From the NCBI GenBank assembly GCA_026260175.1, contig JAKCWW010001190.1, positions 1 to 64,000 of the forward strand: a stretch of 64,000 nt of DNA, given 5' to 3'. How positions within the stretch are numbered: position 1 is the stretch's first letter; the number at the start of each line of letters is the position of its first letter. Source of the stretch: Reticulitermes lucifugus. Its lineage: Eukaryota > Arthropoda > Insecta > Blattodea > Rhinotermitidae. This document shows positions 22,701 to 35,100 of this stretch, piece after piece. Made by a program: the position numbers and the translations under genes. The notes under the pieces were generated by a model. That model was not told the DNA's origin, made no database searches, and was given only the letters and a program-made list of their open reading frames with translations.

Positions 22701-25700
22701 TTGACAAGAGCCTGAAATAAGGGAACAGTAGGTAGTGGCATATGTGCCTTCAGAACTAGGCTTTACGATTGATAATATTTCTATGAAAAATTTTGTATGT
22801 CAGTATTTTATTACTTTACTTAACAAGAAATTTCAACTATTTTATTTTCTGTAATCATTCCATATATTTTATCTCTTTTACTTGCTTTTTATATTCAGCT
22901 TAATATGTAATGGTCTTGAGGACCTTCTTATGATATTGGTGTCATCCCCAAAAGTGGCTGCTAAGTCAAAAGATGTAAGATTGTAAATAAGCATTTCACG
23001 GGGAAAAAAAGTGTACCTTGTTGGTTATATTATTTCAGTGCATCATGTCTTTAAAAAGCTGTAGCTGAACATACAGAGGTAAGGGAGTACTACTGCTCCA
23101 GAAATGTCATGCTTGAAAAAATTGTAATTAATGTGGAATCAAAATACACACTATCACATAGAGGAAACATTTGTGTAATACAGTATACTTAGCCTGTATT
23201 GATATTGGGCCATTGTCTGAACTATTTATCCTCAACGTGTATTTCAGACTTGGCTGATGAATTTTGGCTGCTATTGCTGATGGTTGGTCTGTACTGATAT
23301 TGGCTATTTTAGGACTTAAACGTGTACATGAAATCAGGACTCCATAAATACAACTTAAATCTAGCAGCCACATGCATATAAACTTTTATTATGATTCATA
23401 CAATTATTTTATAGACGATGTAAATAGCTCAACATTGAATATTAAGGTCATATACCAAATCTCCAGTATTTAATTTGCTTTCTGTTGCTTACATATATTA
23501 ATAAATGATTTCTTTATTAATATTGTAATGCGTTTGTATTGAAACTGAAAATCTACTCGCCATCAGTCTCATTCAACGAGCCTGTGATAATTAGTCAAAC
23601 ATTTTGGGAAAGGAATTACAAGTGAATGTTTCCTGAGCAGAGGATATGAAGTCAATTTTGCTTTCTCTCTACAGGAGCAGAGTCATAAGTCATATCGGCC
23701 TCTTTGTATTTTAACATTTCGTTGGAATTATGCCCTACATCAGTTGGAGCCTATGGGCTATCACTTGGTGAATATGATGTTACACAGCATCGTATGTCTC
23801 ATGTACTTCAGGTAAAGTAACAAATTACACATTACAAGGAGAAAAACAAACTTTAAAACAATGGTTTCTTCAGACTGTCTTGAAAAGACAGCAATAAGCA
23901 AGAAAGAAAGAAAGAAACAATAAGGGCTTCATTTAATCTTGTCTGTGCTGTGAAGTAACTTTATAAGAAACTGTAAGTGGATATTATATGATAAAAAATA
24001 AAATAACTAAAAGCGTGTTTCGATAACGTGACTGACTGCTGGTATTGAATTCGAGATACTATAATACAAATTATTACTTATGGCTAGTTAACATAACCAA
24101 AACCTAATGTTAATAGTTTATCATCATTTCAGTTGTGTTTCCAAAGCAACTGCAAAATGTGTCTGTTACCTTTGTCTGTCTGTCTCCTCATCCACATGGA
24201 ATAACCTGGCCACAGTAAAATGTATTTAGGTCTTCACGAGGTTTTCATAAAAGTCCTCAGTATCAAGTTTTACAGAAATCTATCCAGTGGGAGCCATGCT
24301 GATTCATGCGGACAGATGGACGTGACAAAGGTAATAGGCACTTTTTGTAACTATGCAAACACGCCTAAAAATCAACATAGATGTATAAATAATGAGTTTT
24401 TGAAAGGACTTTAGTAACAGACCCTAATAACAGTAATAACATTCTGTAACATATCTACAGTAGTGGCCAATAACAAGAAGTATGACCCCAGTGGATTAAA
24501 TTTTATGCCAATCTGAGAACTTTCCAGGATGCAACGAGCTGAACAACCCTCAATGTTGTGTTATATGTACATTTCCTGTCTTGTTCAATTGTAAATGATT
24601 TTATGAGGGAGGGATATTGGCAGTGCATGTTGCATGATTAAGGGAAATGATAAATACATACAAACTGAAGACAGAAACCTCAAAGGAATACACTTAGAAG
24701 ATCTAGGTATACTGTTAAAATGGTTCTTAGACAAGCAATGTGTGAAAGTGGGACTGGATGTGGCAGACTAAGAATATAGTCCAATAACCAGCTCCAGATT
24801 CCTTAAAAGCAGGGAATTTCTTGTGTAGGGAGATTCTGTACCATGGTATTAGTTACTAAAATTGTGTTCTGGTTTTTCTAAATAACGCATACTTTGTTTT
24901 GTTTTAGAATGTGCTCTTTGTTTCTACCAGAAATATCAAGTTTTATAGCAGCAATGCTGTTTGCCGTCCATCCAATCCATACTGAAGCTGTAAGTAAAAT
25001 TGTTGTTTGTAACGCTAACAAGCCTGATTTTTTCAAAGTAATAACAGATGTTTTATACATCTTTGTTGTTATGTTTCTTTTTTCTTTTCTTTCCTTTTGA
25101 ATGTAAGTCATTGTAAGGGTGAACACACGAAATGTGGACAATTTAATGTAATAAGCTCAAGAGTAAGAGGCGCAGGAATGAAAACTAAATGCATTTTGGT
25201 AGGTTATGTGAATGAAATTGTACTGTAACAAGGGAGAACCACTCTTTTGAAAACAAGAACACTCAGTTGCCTCAGCAAGGAGGCTAATGAAAAACTGGTT
25301 ACTAAAAACTGATTTCACCCTACTGGTTTGTCTGCAATTAAAGCTCTTGATATTCTGTTTCTACTGACTTACATCTTCACAAGTAATATTATTTCATTCA
25401 GGTACCAATGTTTTAATACTGTCATGTGTTGCAGGTGACTGGTGTGGTTGGGAGAGCTGAAACCTTGTCCTCTGTGTTTTTTCTTGCAGCCTTTATCTTG
25501 TACACCAAATCGACTAAGAGGAAACGTGTTACAGGTATAAACAACTGTATGATTGGCTCTACAACTAAGCTAATAGACTGTCTCTGATAATAGAACTCAG
25601 AAGTTCAACATTGATTGTATCATGGCCCACCACTGGACACAATCTGGAGCCATTGAAGTTCATATCCTCTATCCCCATGATTCATTTTAATATTATCCTG

Positions 25701-26071
25701 CCATTTCCTTTGTCTTCCGTGATGCTACTTATATATGTAAACTGTTCTTTGGCCCATGGTGACAGTTCTCTGAGGTGTACTGCAAGTCCAACTTATGACT
25801 TCAGTCATAAGATTAATGGCTTTTGGAAGGACTTAGAGCATGTTTGAAAGTCTTGTGACCTAGCTCCAGGATTTCATCCACAATCCTCCCAAATCCAGGT
25901 TACATATTCTGTGAAAGTAATAATCTCAGTATAATGCCTATATGATATCCTAAGTTGATGTGGCAAATATGTTTAATATATAAAACAAGACAACAGTGTT
26001 CCCAACAGAAGTGTAAAATTTTGTTGTTCACAATAAGCTGTGTTGTTGTTGTTGTTGCGTGTGATGTGAGG

Positions 26072-26121
<50 letters not shown>

Positions 26122-29100
26122 TGACCGAAAATTACTATCTTGGGTGTGATGCGCTTCAGTTTTGTAGGGTGCCTATGGTGCAGAGGATCATTGGTATGTA
26201 TCTACCAAACTACATGGTGTCATATTGCAGAAAATAGGAAACTATATTGCTGTTGTTAAGGAAAGTCTTATACTATTTACAGTTACTGTACATTAACAAC
26301 ATAATTCATGCCTCTCTGTATGATCTGCAGGCTGGCGACATTTGGTCTTGTCCATGATCTCTGTTGCCACTGCAATGTTGTGTAAGGAGCAAGGCATCAC
26401 AGTCACGGGTATTTGTGCTGTGTACGAGTTGATAGTTGCTCAGAAGGTAAGTGTACCATTATTTTTTATATTGAGTTAAGTAATGTACTTCATTTCCTTA
26501 TGTGTGTGTGTGTGTGTTTTTTTTTTTTTTNNNNNNNNNNNNNNNNNNNNNNNNNNNNNNNNNNNNNNNNNNNNNNNNNNCCAACTCTTGATGGACAATG
26601 TTGGCTACATGACTGTGACGAGGGGTGTAATCGCCTTGAGTTACATTATTGCACTTCCATCCCAGTTGTCAGTTTTTAAATTTTCTTCACTTAAAGTACT
26701 CTTGACCTTCTTCAGCTGAGAGACCATTCTATATTAATGACTTTAAAAGTGTCCAAATTGAAGTCATAGCTAGAACAGTGTAATCAGTATACTGACTAGA
26801 CTGTAGGCTGGATGATCTGGAGTTCAATTCCCAGCAAGAACAAGAACTTTTCCTTTTCTCCAAAATGTCCAGACTTCCTCTGGGTCTCATGCACCCCTCT
26901 GTTCAGTGGGTACCAGGAATGATTTCCCTTGGGGGGGGTAAAGCAGCTGGGGTGTGAAGTTGACCACTCACTTCACCTAGTACTGATGTTAAGAATGAAT
27001 GGAGTGTAACTCCACTCCACCTATATACCTTCATGGTGTGCAAAGGGACAACTTTTACTTTTACTGTTTACCTATGAGGTACAGAGATATAAATCTTGTT
27101 TTCCCATGATAATCCAAATAAATGTGTCCTTCATATGTTTTGATTTTTATGATGTCTGCTTGTACTTTCGCCTTAGATTGGACAGAAAATTTCTGTTCAT
27201 ATACAGTGAAACTTGGATTTTTATGTTCCTTGAATCTACATTTGCCTTGATTCTGTGCACATTTTTGTCAGTCCCACCCAAACTTCCATAAGAATAGTGT
27301 TATATTTCCCTGGAATATATGTTTATGCATTCTTATGTTCAAATTGAGCATAAAGTGACCTGTTGGTGTTGTTTTAAGTACTTTGAATTGGAAATCAGGA
27401 AAGGAAAGTTAATTTTCTGTTACAATTTCCTGTCTTCTTATATGCTTACTATTAACTGACTTCTTGATCGCACCAGCACAGCAGAGCCATGTTTCATACA
27501 GATGCCAAGGCTGTGTAGGGATAAATGATGTTTGATGCATGTTGTAATTGACCATTAGTTCCGTTTGCTTATTAAATTATTGTATTAGTGTTTCTTTTTT
27601 AATGTATTGTGAAATGAATTGGCAAGCAATTTTATTTTATTTTCTGGTTATGATTTGTCATATGTGACTGCAAGTTCCATGCTCTTCATAAGTCTCTATG
27701 TTAGTGTTGTTTTGTGAATCTACTGTAAATTAAACTGGCAAATAGTTTGAGTTTCTCCTTGTGATTCATCTTTCATCATGTTGAGTGAACCAAAAAAGAG
27801 GAAACAGTCTCTATTGAAGAAAAAGTGGACATTCTAGCCCCAAGCAGATGCAAATAAGGAAACATAAACTGCACTATGCTGGCAGATTAGGAATTGTAGT
27901 ATCACCATTAAACACAGTTGTTAAAAACAAGAAAGACATCAGAAAGTTACTCAAAATTATTTAGGATTATGAACTTATGAACATTTTTAATGCTGATAAG
28001 ACTGGGCTGTTCTTCAGACTTGTACCTAACAAGACATTGACTTTGAAAGGTGATCCTTGCAATGTTGAAAAAAATTCCAAGGAAATTATAATGGTTCTGC
28101 TTACCAGCAATGTCAGTGGGACTGATAGACTCACACCATTAGTTACTGGGAGAATGAAAACCTGGTTGCTTTAAAAACATCAGAATGTTTTCCACAAAAC
28201 ATGTAGCCCACAGAAAAATATAGGTTATGAAGACCATGTTACTCAATATTTAAGGGCACTGGAGGCCAAAACAAGTTCCCAAAACAGAAAGAGTTTACTT
28301 TTCATGGACTATTATGCTGCTCATCCCAAAGACAAGTTATTTAAAACTGCACCACCAATATCCAAGCACTTAACCAGGTAATAATCAGATCATACAAACA
28401 TTACTGCCATGAGTAACTTGTAAGAAAACAGTTTCTCGGATTGGCCACATGTTGCTTCAGCAGTCATGAAGGAAATTTTCATTCCCTTGATTTTATATGT
28501 TTATTTTAAATGAACCCCTCAGAAACATAAATGCCAAGTTTCACTGTATGTTATTCCCATATGTATGTAGTATTTACAGAGTCAACAAATAATATTTTCT
28601 TCCTTAATCATTCATAATGTTTTTCTGCAGCTGGTCTGTTGTGAAGTTCAGATCAGTTTTGTATCCTGTCAAATGTCACTGTATTTCTGTTTCTTCTGTA
28701 ATTAATGCATGAATTGCCACTAACCCACATTTTTGTAGTTTCTTATTGTAACTGGGACTAATTGCAGCTTCGTCTGAGTGACTTACAGTACATAGTACGT
28801 TCAGCATTGAGTGGGAAGGGGTCCTTACATCCATCTTGGACATCAGATGCAACAAAGCGACTTAGTGTTCTAGGAGCCACAACTTTCTGTCTTCTCATGA
28901 TAAGATTACAGATCATGGGTTCAAGATTACCTGTATTTACAAGGTAATTAAATTCTATTCCCAGCTGTTACTGGTATGTAGTAAACATCTTAAGAATTTT
29001 ACATGTATGTAACCATGAATTGCCAGTCCCAGTGGCCGTGCAGTCTTAAGGTGTGGGTCTGCGGCCACTCACTTGCTGGGATTGTGGGTTCAAATCCCAC

Positions 29101-32100
29101 CAGGGGCATGGAAGTCTGTCTCTTGTGAGTGTTTTGTGTTGTCAAGTAGAAGTCTCTGCTACGGGCTGATCACTCGTCCAGAGGAGTCCTATCAAGTGTG
29201 GTGTGTCTGAGTGTTTTCTCAAAACCTAAACAAGGAGGAGGCCTAGGCCCACTAGGGTTGTCAAGCCATGAAAAAAGACTGTGAATTATAGACTTAATTC
29301 AGGAGCTTCTCCCATTTTTGACCAATGTTGTTTCCGAGACATGATCATTGGTCTCTCCAAATAGCTGTACCATGTCTCCAAAACATACTGTAATTTGCAC
29401 ATAGACTCTACTAGTATTTTGTCTGATCATTAACAGATGGCAGCATTATGCTCTTCTGTGATCCATCTTTGACAAAGAATGCATTGTATTTATTGATATA
29501 CACCAAAGAAAATATAAAATTAAGAAAGTGCTAGGCTTGGCACTAGCAGGGTTAAGTATGATAACTCTGCATAGTATTGACACATTTAAACAAGCTGTCA
29601 GTTAAATTGAAGAGTAAAAGAATATTTTACTGGACTTTTAATATGTGTAGGAATTGCAGATTGAGAAGTACTTTTGTAATGTACAGATCTTAGATTTCAG
29701 TTATTGCCTGTTGAAAAAATCTGTTATGTTTTGCAAAATGTTTTCACTTCTCTATAGCATTTATTTCTGTTTACAGATTTGACAATCCAGCATCAGTAGC
29801 ACCAACACCTGGTCGACAGTTGTCATACAACTACTTAATTAGTGTTAATTTGTGGCTCCTCTTCTTTCCTTGTGATCTGTGCTGTGATTGGACAATGGGA
29901 ACTGTGCCATTGGTTGAATCATTTCTTGATGCACGGAATGTAGCAACATTGATATCTTACGCTGTTCTTTTACTTCTGACGTATGTGGCTGTCGTTACTG
30001 AGAACAGGCAGCAAGCCACAGTCATTATTATGGTAAGTAAAAAATATATATTTAAAGTGAATAACATAGGACTGTACACTGAGATGCATTTAGGCAGGTA
30101 ATCAAAAGAAAAAACCAGAATAAATGTTACCAGTTATATTGTGTATATTATTCTTAAAGAATTCAGGTTCATGTGAAACACAAAACTGAATTGGGTTTTC
30201 CAACAGATTGGAAATATGAATTTTCAATAATATAGAAAGAGTACTAACCTTCAGTAGTGTTAAGTGGAAATTACATGTTTAAAGTGAGAACATAAGGGTG
30301 CTATTGGACTGCCTGCTGTACTGTGTTTTGTAGGGATAACGCAGCAACTGGGGCATCTTTTTTGCTTATTGTAGCATTTTCAAAATTCATAAATTGTTGT
30401 TTCCTATTTGAGATTAGTTCAAATTGAAACTTAAAGTGGTTCTTATATTGATCTTGAATGATGATTTTGGTTTGCATCACATTTTTGCCAGGTGTGCTAA
30501 ATACAGACCTTTTCTAAATTCTGACAACGTATAAAAAGTAAGCAGTAAGCTTTCCTAGCTGATGAAGATGGGAAAATTATCTTCACTTGTCCTCTCATAC
30601 ATGAAGGGTATGAAAATAGCATTCTCTGTGTTAGCAGACCCATTCCTGCCTGCAACTTCTTATGACTGTAGTAGATGAGAAATTGTGCATTTTTCATGCT
30701 TCCTTACCTGGCTGAGATATACATGGGTAAATTAATGAAGCAAAAATGTTTATAGACATTGTACTTGACATGATGAGCAATTAGTGACTGCAGTTATACA
30801 TTTCATTCAGTACATCTTTGTAACTTGAATTTTCATTCTGTCAGAATTAACTTCTGTCTCGTATGGGGATACTGAACTGGTCACGTAAAGTAAATGTATA
30901 GGACCCAGTTACAGAGTGACAGACGCAAGGAAACTTTCAGAATTGCAACTGTGTACAACAATTTTAATGGCTCAGTGCAAAGAGTATAATGGATAGTTAG
31001 TACACGTAGTTTGTGTGCATGGAAAAGTGAGAAATGTATAAAATTCTGGGTGGAGAATTTCATTATAAGAGATCACATGAAGACCTACTGATCTTTGGCT
31101 TTCATGGTGATTAAATTGTTGATGATGTTCCTGGTTTTGGTGTTGCCACTGTCTTCAGTGTTAACCCTAATGAACGTTGTCCACTTCAACGAGGTGCAAA
31201 CAGCCAAATGCAGCATTAATATCATCATGGAAAAACTAGGCACAGATGAAAAGATGATGTTAAAATAGACTTTAAAAAATTAGGTGTGAAGGTTATGGTG
31301 CCATAGAACTGGCTTAGTATAAGGTCCAGTGGAGGGCTTGTGTCAACATGGTAATGAAACTGTTGGATCCTTAAAACAAATCAGCAAGCAAATTTTAAAT
31401 TTCCTGACCAGCTGAGTGAGTCAGTGAGTGATTATATAAACTTTTCATAACCTTTTCACAAAAGAACTGCACGTGAAGTTTAAGTACAAAGAGCAGACTA
31501 CTGAAAATGAAAGCATTGTCTGTCCTGTAAATCTTACTATTTATGCCAAATCTATATGGAAGGCAAGATCTGGATAAAGGAATTGTGAAATGAAGCTGTA
31601 ACCTAAATAATTTACATACATCTCCTGTTACTCCTCCATATAAGACACTATACTGAAATAAATGACAAGAAAACCCGTTCCACAGCAGTAAGTCCTGTGC
31701 CAGCCTGTATGCAGAACTCTGAGCTCTTCCTTTAGCTAATTATAACTATATCTGAAATGTTGTTTTCAGAGTCTTGTATTCCTGATTCTACCATTCCTGC
31801 CGGCCTCCAACTTGTTCTTCCCAGTGGGCTTTGTAGTTGCAGAAAGGATACTCTACATCCCTTCCATGGGACTTTGTATGCTAATTGCCTATGGTTGGAG
31901 TCTCATGGCTCAGAAGAGGTAAGCTCTCTTATGTTTCTGTAGTGTAACTTCTTTATCATCTCCACATACTCTAAACTTACATTAAAAGAGGGATGTATTT
32001 ATATATCTGGGCAATATTCACATGTATGCATGAATGTGAGGGTATGTGCAGACATGTGTGCATGTGCACACAGATGTGTGTGTGAGCGCACGCACACGCG

Positions 32101-35100
32101 TGCTTGTGTGTAAGAGAGAAGTGGAGGAAGTGTCTTACTAAAATCTTCATATATTGATATTTACACCAGTGGACCATCCTGTGATAAACCTTTCTGTGCT
32201 TCCCTATTCCATAACATTCCTGCTCTGTGTGTCTACTCTCCCTACTCTCGGTTGTATATCTTTCTTATTTGGTCTTTCTACCTTATGCTTATTTTCATTT
32301 TCGAAGCTCTGAGAGGGATCTTACTGTCATTCATGTGTAACAGATGTGTATCCTTCACTTGACCAAGTTTCTTGTAGTGTTTTTATTTTCATATCTTGCC
32401 TACAGTGAATGTGTGAATCATTTTGGTCACTATGGAGTTTCTGCTATAACTGAAATTAGTCTAAACATTTCCAGTTATCTGAATGGTCACCACATTGAGA
32501 AATCATTCTGATTAAAGTTATACATTTAAATTATATTCAGTTTATGTACGTTCATTAGTGAGACATTTGTGAGAAATATGAAGAAACATGCCTTTGTTAA
32601 CACAGAAAATTTGTTATCACATTATGCCACAAAATAAAATAATAGTGATATTTGTACAGCGATGTTGCTTGTATCACTCTTCTGATAAAGTTACTTAATA
32701 ATCAGCGCTTGTTAAAACGTAACTGAATTAAGAGCTCATAAAGTAGTCTAAGAATGGATTGCATTGTAGTCTTTTATTTTCAGGAAGTTAATCACATTTA
32801 TCGAAAACAGGCAACTTTATTTTAGTGTAAACAGTGGCCGTAGGGTCACCATGCATGTACTGTCTTTTGCTTCATGTAGTACAACTTACTGTTTCAGGTT
32901 TAAGAAATTAGCGTGGCTTTCAGTAGGCTTCCTGCTGTTAGTCCATGGCTGTAAGACTTATACACGTAACGTCGACTGGGAGTCTGAATACACTATCTTC
33001 ATGGCGGGACTGAAAGTGAACCAGCGCAATGCAAAGCTTTTCAATAATGTTGGGCATGCCCTTGAGAGTCAAGGACGTTTTCATGAGGCTCTACAGTACT
33101 TCCAGAAAGCTGTTAGGTTGGAGTCAATTTTGTTACATTTTTAAAATATAAAATTTAACTTGTTACGGCACCCATGGTCTTGCTTGGGGCTTTGTTTCTG
33201 ACCCCTGACTTGGTTGGACTAAGAGTAAGAACTTTTATGTATGTAAAACAAAATAACAGATTTTGAATGTAAGATTATTACTTGTTTGCAGAAAAATGAA
33301 AATGCATGCTAGATTCATGCAAACAATGTATGTATGTATCTTACATGTGAGTCATTTTACAAAGCATGCATCTTAAATGTGTTCACTGTAAAGACATTTC
33401 ATTTCAATGCATTCATTTTTTGGGACTGTTGGAGTTTCTTTTATTATTGTTTCATGTGTAATTGTAAAGTTGCCCCTGTGCTGAAGCACCAAGACATGAA
33501 GGCATATAAAAGGCTATGAAGTTACGGCTGCTTTGGCACTTTATGGAGTGAGTGGATAGTTTCACAGTCCATTTTCTTCCACCTTTTAGGAGAAAATCCT
33601 GGTACCCACTGTATTGGTTACTAGGTGGACCTGGGTACAGTAAAGAGAGAAGTCTTCAAGCTTGCTAGGACCATTCATTGTATATCCAGCCATTTTACTG
33701 ACTTGTTATACCAGCTCATGAATTGAATATAGTGATTATTTTTTATCATTATCCATGGACAGCATGTTTTCTACACACATTCCTTCATTTGTTCATGTCA
33801 CCTTGGATTGCTTGACTGTGCAGATGAAGGCACTATGATTCTTGGAACATCAGTAACTAGTTGCCCACTGACATTGCACCACATTCCAGAAGGCTTGAAT
33901 CTTCACCTTATTGTAATTTTATCAGTGGGTCTTCCTGGTGTACTAAAGCATTCCCAAAACTTGGATGTATCACTGCAATGTGCAGTATTTCCTCCGAAGA
34001 TTAATGCATCCATGTACTGTGACTAACGGCAGTAACAGCTATTCATTTGTTATAATGACTGTCTTCTTTGTAGTGTTCAGCAAGATGATATTGGAGCACA
34101 CATCAATGTTGGTCGAACATTCAACCATTTGAAAATGTTTAAAGAGGCTGAAGATGCATATCTCAAGGTAAAGTGCTGTGTTTTAACACACGTGAAGTGA
34201 GATTATCAGAAACTTGCTTATCACATAGGAGTGAAGTTCAGTTAATGGTCAAGATATACATATTATAAAGCTTTTTTCCAAGCCCAGGATTTATTAGCAG
34301 AAAAGCTTTAATTGTATTCATTCCTATAGCTTCAACATTAATTAATTTGCCAGTGTTTAACTTTTTGCCACTAGTGTATGTTGGAGGTGTTGGAACCAAG
34401 ATACAGTAATTGGAGTTATAAATAACTTCAGGCTGTCATGATGGTTCATTCTTAGGTTACTGGTGTAGAAAATTTGAGGTTTCTGTGGTGTGAAGATTCA
34501 TACTGTCTTATGGATTATGACACATACTGTAGTCTGGTCAGTGTTTACCAAACATATGTGGTTCAGAGGGTATGACACTGCTTGAAAATTTTGGTGGTGA
34601 AAAGGTTAGTATACTCATAGATCCTGTTTCTGATTGATGCCACCACAGGGAAGTACAGTCTCGCGTGGAAGATCGTGACAGTCCTAACACAGAAACAGGG
34701 TCCACGTAGTGATATTTTTGTTATTTCTGAGAGTGGTATTATTCTAGGGAAGTGCCTAGTTAGACACATTGTGAGAGTGCACATGTGTGTGTGTCACATG
34801 TGCACATGTATGTATAAACATTTCACCTTTACACCTAATTAGTTTCAAATGAATTTTTAGTGTTATCCTTCTATCTGTGCCTAGGCCTCATAAGTAATGT
34901 GTTCGCATCAGTTTTTCTGACACAGTACCTAAGTAATGTAATATTTTTTCCTTTGCACAGGCAAAATCACTGCTTCCAAAAGCAAAACCGGGTGAGTCTT
35001 ACCAAGCTCGCATTGCTCCCAATCACCTGAATGTGTTCCTGAACCTGGCAAATCTGATAGCCCGTAATGAGACACGGCTTGAAGAGGCTGACCTATTATA

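Noticed and set aside
24690-24800. Possible further RTE-like 3' remnant (AGCAGGGAATTTCTTG)
   Set aside because: Only a short string matches and the coding block upstream cannot be recognised.
26413-26719. Open frames spanning the 50-N gap in intron 5
   Set aside because: They start inside exon 5 in other frames and pass through Ns and a T homopolymer; not coding.
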